Source: Planctomycetota bacterium (GTDB lineage Bacteria; JAJVIF01; JAPKYR01). Taken from it: DNA of 11,001 nucleotides. Below, in pieces: positions 7,272 to 11,001 of the stretch (positions are counted from its first letter, which is position 1; each line of letters opens with the position of its first letter). The translations under genes and the position numbers were made by a program. The stretch covers positions 1 to 11,001 of the forward strand of contig DAOVJF010000049.1 of the NCBI GenBank assembly GCA_030673355.1, given 5' to 3'. The notes under the pieces were generated by a model, which saw nothing but the letters and a program-made list of their open reading frames with translations, searched no databases and had not been told where the DNA came from.

Positions 7272-7340
7272 ACAGCACGGCAGTGCGTCATAATTCATCA
7301 ATTCACCCTTTCAAAAGACACACTGCCGTGCGATTCTACG
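7266..7340. repeat. Inverted pair of REP-like units (BIME-like element)
   Basis: Arms of 24 nt at 7266-7289 and 7317-7340 are inverted copies matching at 21 of 24 positions, around a 27-nt AT-rich centre. Each arm read inward begins C-GTAG, then four bases, then GCACGGCAGTG. That segment folds on its own into a small hairpin (GCAC/GTGC, loop GGCA). A GTAG tetranucleotide in front of a small palindrome, arranged in inverted pairs, resembles enterobacterial REP units grouped as BIMEs, which are mobilised by RAYT transposases. No T run flanks it on either side, so it is not an intrinsic terminator for the LRR gene. Whether copies occur elsewhere in the genome is unknown. Confidence 0.5.
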
Positions 7341-7385
7341 CATATTTTCTTCACCGATTTCATTCGTTAATTCCAGATCGGGTGG

Positions 7386-7459
7386 CGTTGACAAGCTAAG
7401 TGAGACATCCCCATCCTGCAAGCCTGGAAAAATCTCCGTGTCGAACGTGCTTGTCGACG
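7386..7459. repeat. Second, shorter inverted repeat downstream of the LRR gene
   Basis: CGTTGACAAGC (7386-7396) and GCTTGTCGACG (7449-7459) are inverted copies, 10 of 11 pairing with one G-T wobble, around 52 bp. The structure lies 18 bp past the stop of the LRR gene. It has no T run on the - strand side, so it is not a standard terminator. Together with the REP-like pair it makes the whole stretch 7266-7459 look like dispersed-repeat DNA. No transposase gene or target-site duplication is recognisable. Confidence 0.4.
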
Positions 7460-7476
7460 GTTAAGCTTTTTCATTT

Positions 7477-9036
7477 TTATTCGCTTTCCTGAATTTCAAA
7501 ATTTACATTTATCCCACCTTCCTCCAGAGCTGGTATCTGTACATTAATTGCTTCTTCACTAAGAGGGTTACCATACAGAGTGATGTTAGTAGATGGATGT
7601 AGTGATGTACTTTCAACAAAAGGAGTTAAGTCTGATATTAAATTATTCTCCAGATAGATTCTGCTTAACTGTGAAGGATTTGCCAGCGGGGCGACATCGG
7701 TGATCAGGTTTTCACCCAGGTCGATCACCCAGAAATTATTGAGATTGGACAGTGGGCTTATATCAGTAATATAACACCCGTCGAGATATATCATTTCAAG
7801 GTTAAGCAGAGTGTTAATCGGTTGAATGTTATCAATCGGGTTGTCACTGAGATATAACGTTTCAAGATTAAGCATGCCTGAGATCGGGTTAATGTCAGAT
7901 ATCAGGTTCTGAGTTGCCAGCAAGTGGGTGAGGTTTTGGAGGTTGGTCATAGAGCTGATATCACTTATCTTATTGCGCAGTATCCATAAGTCTTCAATCT
8001 GCGTTAATCCATTGAGTGGAGTGATATCTTTAATATTGTTATCACCAAGGTGGCAAATTCTTAAATTCCTGAAATTGGCCAGGACGCTGATATCACTTAT
8101 TGCATTATAGTTCAGATCCAGTTCCTCGAGCTTTACTAATCCTGCCAGTGGCGAAATATCCTCAATTTTTGCATCAACAGCTTCTACCCAGTCATGCCCG
8201 AGATCCAGAACCTCAAGATTCACAAGGCCAGATAATGGAGATACATCTGAAACCGGGCAATCACTAAGTAATAACTTCGTCAGATTGGATAAATTTGATA
8301 TTCCACTCATATTCGAGACAGGATTTTTATAAAGATTTAATTCTCTCATTTTTACCATATGTGTTAAGGGTGAGAGATCAATTACGCTATCTGCCCTGAG
8401 AGTAAGGACCTCAAGCTTGATCAGACCGCTTATTGGGCTCAGATCACGGATCATACAGACAGATAAATCAAGGGTTATTAGATTTTCTAAATTTGATAAT
8501 TGACTTAAATCCAGATACACATCTGAAGAGCTGATTGCAGAGTCACTAATTCCAGTATTTAAATTTAAAACTTCAAGATTTATCAGGCGATTAAGAGTAG
8601 AAATATCTTCGATCTCATTATTTGCCAGATTTAGTTCTCGTAATTCGGTCAATCCAGCCAACGGCCGGATATCGGAAATCCTGTTAAAACTCAAATCCAG
8701 TATCCTCAGATTTCTGAGTTGTCCCAGGACACTGATGTCTTCAAGATTATAATCGGATATTCGAAGCTCTTCGAGATTTCTGAAGTACTGAAGACCTTCG
8801 AGATTTTCGATATGATCGTCACTAGTATTAATCTGCAAATCGAATTTTGTTATTTTTTCAAGCTCGGATGTATATATCCCACCCTGTGAAATTCCGATCT
8901 CCCGACGGATTTCTCTTTCGAGAATTTCGTCAGCGAAAAATACTAAACGATCTGGCTGTGTACATGACGAAACAGCTATTATGACCATAATAACAACAAT
9001 GAAATAAGACTGACTTAATATTCTTAGAAATTTCAT
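7477..9036 (-). CDS. SDS22-like leucine-rich-repeat lipoprotein
   Basis: The 519-residue protein starts with a hydrophobic signal segment (about 10-24) and a lipobox-like VSSC (Cys25), so it is probably lipid-anchored. An N-terminal cap (about 33-72) precedes some 18 repeats of about 22 residues (about 75-490) with the SDS22/internalin pattern SDISPLxxLxxLxxLxLxxNxI. Repeat 4 and repeat 9 carry insertions (near NTGISDSAISSS and HDWVEAVDAKI). The end GNPLSEEAINVQIPALEEGG is the usual C-terminal cap of bacterial LRR proteins. Such horseshoe proteins bind other proteins; the ligand is unknown, and no adhesion anchor or enzyme domain is fused. The gene looks AT-richer than its neighbours, which may mean transfer or just repeat codon use. 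AGGA lies 4 nt before ATG 9036. The oxidoreductase gene ends 35 bp upstream on the same strand, so an operon is possible, but a perfect TATAAT also lies in the gap. Confidence 0.93.
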   Translation of the reverse strand: MKFLRILSQSYFIVVIMVIIAVSSCTQPDRLVFFADEILEREIRREIGISQGGIYTSELEKITKFDLQINTSDDHIENLEGLQYFRNLEELRISDYNLEDISVLGQLRNLRILDLSFNRISDIRPLAGLTELRELNLANNEIEDISTLNRLINLEVLNLNTGISDSAISSSDVYLDLSQLSNLENLITLDLSVCMIRDLSPISGLIKLEVLTLRADSVIDLSPLTHMVKMRELNLYKNPVSNMSGISNLSNLTKLLLSDCPVSDVSPLSGLVNLEVLDLGHDWVEAVDAKIEDISPLAGLVKLEELDLNYNAISDISVLANFRNLRICHLGDNNIKDITPLNGLTQIEDLWILRNKISDISSMTNLQNLTHLLATQNLISDINPISGMLNLETLYLSDNPIDNIQPINTLLNLEMIYLDGCYITDISPLSNLNNFWVIDLGENLITDVAPLANPSQLSRIYLENNLISDLTPFVESTSLHPSTNITLYGNPLSEEAINVQIPALEEGGINVNFEIQESE

Positions 9037-9045
9037 TTCGTCCTA

Positions 9046-9075
9046 ATTATAAAGAATGTATTCATACTTTATCAC
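9046..9075 (-). promoter_or_regulatory. Candidate promoter of the LRR lipoprotein gene
   Basis: On the - strand GTGATA (9075-9070, four of six matches to TTGACA) and a perfect TATAAT (9051-9046) are 18 bp apart. The -35 overlaps the stop codon of the upstream oxidoreductase gene. The TATAAT ends only 9 nt before ATG 9036, so initiation here would give an almost leaderless transcript that loses the AGGA ribosome site. That conflict makes read-through from upstream a real alternative. Confidence 0.35.
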
Positions 9076-10139
9076 AATCCCATTTCAGGAATTAACTGAT
9101 TCATATTCCTCCTGAAATCCTCCGGCGGTACATCCACGTAATTCGCGTATCTAATATCATCCATCACACCCGACCCAAGTATCGCCGCTACCGCCGCCGC
9201 TCCGAATCCGGTTGTCCTCTGCATAGCGGTGAAATTTTCATCATGAAGAATTACGTATTTCCTTTCCCACCGATTTTCTCCAAATGTAACGACAATCTGT
9301 ATCAGCACCTGGTCCTCGGTTATAAACCCGCAGGAATTCATCACTGCTTCGGAAAATGATTTCAAATTCATCCGGCATTCAAAAAGCATGAAACGAATCA
9401 ATTCCACATGCCCCGGGAAACGGATCGTCTTGTAATTACATTCCTTCACACCACGCTCCATCATTGAATCAAGAAGGTTCGCGATCCCACCACTCGTGTT
9501 AAATGCTTCGAGCTGCCCAACTCCCTCGAAAATAATCTCCTCCACATCACCCAGCGGATCGGCCTTCACCTTTTCTCCATCTATCACCGCGAAACATTCC
9601 TCGCGATATTCGTTGTAAAGTCCCTGCGGATTGAATGTAAGCCCGTATTTCAATGTGCCTTCTGGATTTACCGGTAGGCCCCCCACTCGTATCAACACTG
9701 AATCAGCGCCACCCAAAGCGAGGTATCCCAGCTCAGCGATATTGTTCGCCAATCCCGGCGCCAGCCCAAGGTCGGTCATACACGGGGCTTTCGCGTCATG
9801 TTCCGCGGCATCTCTAATTCTGGTGGCGGTATCGACATTCCCGCCAAGGTCGCAGTAGCGGGTGCCATTTTCGATGCATTTTACCACGAGATCATAATTC
9901 AAATGGAAAGGTAAAGCCGACACAACGATATCCGGATTATGCTCCGGAATAAATGATTCCTCAATTATGTTGCCCTGTACCAGCATGACCGGGACATTAA
10001 GCTTATCGAGGAGGCGCTTTGCATTTTGCACGTTATTTTCAAGGAATTCGATCCCGATAATTTCATAGCCGAGAACGTGAAGGCCGTATGCGATCGCGAC
10101 TCCCTGGATTCCCATTCCCGCAATTAACGCTTTTTTCAT
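9072..10139 (-). CDS. Saccharopine dehydrogenase / lysine 6-dehydrogenase-family NAD(P)-dependent oxidoreductase
   Basis: The 355-residue protein opens with a Rossmann dinucleotide motif, GMGIQG (8-13). Family segments follow: VSALPF (73-78), YCDLGGN (95-101), DLGLAPGLAN (123-132), GGLP (153-156), AFNTSGG (212-218) and TIRFPGH (238-244). QRTTGFGAAAVAA (307-319) lies near the end. These place it in the Sacchrp_dh_NADP plus C-terminal-domain superfamily. At 355 residues it resembles L-lysine 6-dehydrogenases and related short members more than the fused eukaryotic enzymes. The likely reaction is NAD(P)-linked oxidation or reduction at an amino-acid-derived C-N bond, but the substrate (lysine, saccharopine, a carboxynorspermidine-type compound or other) cannot be read from sequence. 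AAGGAA lies 11 nt before ATG 10139. It sits 65 bp after the terminase-like gene and 35 bp before the LRR gene, both on the same strand, and neither is an obvious partner. Confidence 0.85.
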   Translation of the reverse strand: MKKALIAGMGIQGVAIAYGLHVLGYEIIGIEFLENNVQNAKRLLDKLNVPVMLVQGNIIEESFIPEHNPDIVVSALPFHLNYDLVVKCIENGTRYCDLGGNVDTATRIRDAAEHDAKAPCMTDLGLAPGLANNIAELGYLALGGADSVLIRVGGLPVNPEGTLKYGLTFNPQGLYNEYREECFAVIDGEKVKADPLGDVEEIIFEGVGQLEAFNTSGGIANLLDSMMERGVKECNYKTIRFPGHVELIRFMLFECRMNLKSFSEAVMNSCGFITEDQVLIQIVVTFGENRWERKYVILHDENFTAMQRTTGFGAAAVAAILGSGVMDDIRYANYVDVPPEDFRRNMNQLIPEMGL

Positions 10140-10204
10140 GATATAGAATATTCCTTAAACAGGAGCTAATATCAAGGAGCATCCCAAAAAGATTTAAATA
10201 ATAT

Positions 10205-11001
10205 TCAGGCCTCCTGTTTCTGGATAATATCAAACAGGTCAACCCACTCTGAATCCCCGCTACCCGCGTTTCTCGCGACCATCCACGCGCATAATGCGAC
10301 TGCATCAGCCGCGTCATCGTAACCCCCCGACGGTGCTTCCACCCTGAAACCCCAACTTGTGATGTTAATTTCCAGCATGGAAAGCTCATCAATAAGACGC
10401 GGGTTACTTGGTAAGACTATCCGGCCCGACGTCATGAGATCCCTTAAAAATGAATATGTCTCCTGGTTGCTTTTCGATGTAGCGGGGATCTCGATCGCGT
10501 TGTAATCCTTTGATTTCAACCGCTCTATCAGATATGCCGACTGGTGCTGGTCGAAACTTACCCCCATCACCTTTCTTCCCTCAGCAAGCGTTATGATCCG
10601 TTTTTCGATCTCCCCGGCATTCAATACTTTACCCGGGCCCGCCTGGTAAATTTCAACTCTCTCGATTACCACCCTCCATTTGTCCTCATCGACCTGGTCA
10701 AGGAAACCGAGCGCGATCGCTGTCGCGTCATGCTTGAATCCGAGATCGACATGAATGTGATACGCGACATCATCCGGTGCCCGAGGGATTTCATCAACCA
10801 CGCAAGTGTGGATATCGTCGAGCTTTAAAAACCGTCCATGCGGCGCGAGGAATTCTGCCCCGTACTCCTGCCTTGCAAGGTTCTCATCACGCACGAATTC
10901 CTCTTCGAGTTTCTCCCTCGGGATTTTCGGGTTCATTACCCATGTCGGGACCTGGATTGCAAGCATTCCCGCGCGCATTCCACGCTGTTCGAAAAGGTCC
11001 C
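10205..11001 (-). CDS. Phage terminase large subunit, C-terminal nuclease part (5' end outside window)
   Basis: The frame ends at TGA (10207-10205) and stays open to the right edge, so about 264 C-terminal residues are visible. Numbered from the Met codon at 10978, PTWVMNPKIP (11-20) and QEYGAEFLAP (37-46) match the link between the ATPase and nuclease domains of large terminases. The RNase H-like nuclease follows with three acidic positions: Asp78 in HVDLGFKHDATAIALG, Asp143 in GVSFDQHQS, and Asp221/Asp222/Asp225 in YDDAADAVALCAW. TerL packages DNA into the prohead with its ATPase and cuts it with this nuclease; here the nuclease residues look intact. The ATPase half is off-window and cannot be judged. 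Downstream comes a metabolic gene instead of portal or capsid genes. This may be the edge of a prophage or gene-transfer-agent-like cluster to the right, or an isolated remnant. Confidence 0.88.
   Translation of the reverse strand, partial: DLFEQRGMRAGMLAIQVPTWVMNPKIPREKLEEEFVRDENLARQEYGAEFLAPHGRFLKLDDIHTCVVDEIPRAPDDVAYHIHVDLGFKHDATAIALGFLDQVDEDKWRVVIERVEIYQAGPGKVLNAGEIEKRIITLAEGRKVMGVSFDQHQSAYLIERLKSKDYNAIEIPATSKSNQETYSFLRDLMTSGRIVLPSNPRLIDELSMLEINITSWGFRVEAPSGGYDDAADAVALCAWMVARNAGSGDSEWVDLFDIIQKQEA

Noticed and set aside
7085..7291. 68-codon - strand open frame over the CGTAAA array, starting in the REP-like arm
   Set aside because: It is produced by the tandem repeat itself (repeated Tyr-Gly/Phe-Thr-Gly), overlaps the promoter and possible GTG start of mocR, and shows no protein-like pattern after the repeats.
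7201..7340. CRISPR-like or attC integron-site interpretation of the repeats
   Set aside because: Units are only 10-11 bp with no spacers, so it is not CRISPR. The inverted arms lack the paired R and L core sites with GTTRRRY ends expected of attC.
7370..7474. 35-codon - strand frame starting ATG 7474 just after the LRR stop
   Set aside because: It has no ribosome site, an Arg/Cys-rich nonsense-like composition, and runs in a different frame from the more protein-like frame at 7311-7460.

Overview
This is a bacterial chromosomal window of moderate GC content. Two genes encode lipoproteins with type II signal peptides, which fits an envelope with a lipoprotein-sorting system. The mix (PQQ-like beta-propeller, DUF5666-type lipoprotein, SDS22-like leucine-rich-repeat lipoprotein, HypAB, MocR regulator) suggests an uncultivated environmental bacterium, but nothing here fixes the phylum and I do not name one.

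Layout on the + strand: the C-terminal part of a beta-propeller protein (1-747) is followed by the nickel-insertion pair hypA-hypB (889-1885), which overlap by 8 nt. Everything after that lies on the - strand. Read in the direction of transcription from the right edge, there is the C-terminal part of a phage-type terminase large subunit (10205-11001, entering from outside). Then come a saccharopine dehydrogenase-family oxidoreductase (9072-10139) and an 18-repeat LRR lipoprotein (7477-9036). A gene-free stretch of about 400 bp rich in repeats follows (7078-7476), then a MocR-type GntR/aminotransferase regulator (5533-7077), a DUF5666-repeat lipoprotein (3531-5453) with its own terminator, and dihydrolipoamide dehydrogenase (1917-3308), which converges on hypB.

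The genes do not form one pathway. HypA and HypB act together in delivering nickel to [NiFe]-hydrogenase, but no hydrogenase or other hyp gene is in view. The lipoamide dehydrogenase stands alone, without E1/E2 or glycine-cleavage partners. The terminase gene is not followed by portal or capsid genes, so it is either the edge of a phage-derived region lying to the right or an isolated remnant.

The most unusual DNA is 7078-7476. It holds a 14-bp-period direct repeat close to the mocR promoter region, six CGTAAA units spaced 10-11 bp apart (one DNA turn), and a large inverted repeat whose two arms each look like a REP unit (GTAG followed by a small GCAC/GTGC hairpin). It also holds a second inverted repeat and a short start-less reading frame. 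I see no tRNA, rRNA, CRISPR array or intact transposase gene, and no complete new multi-gene system.
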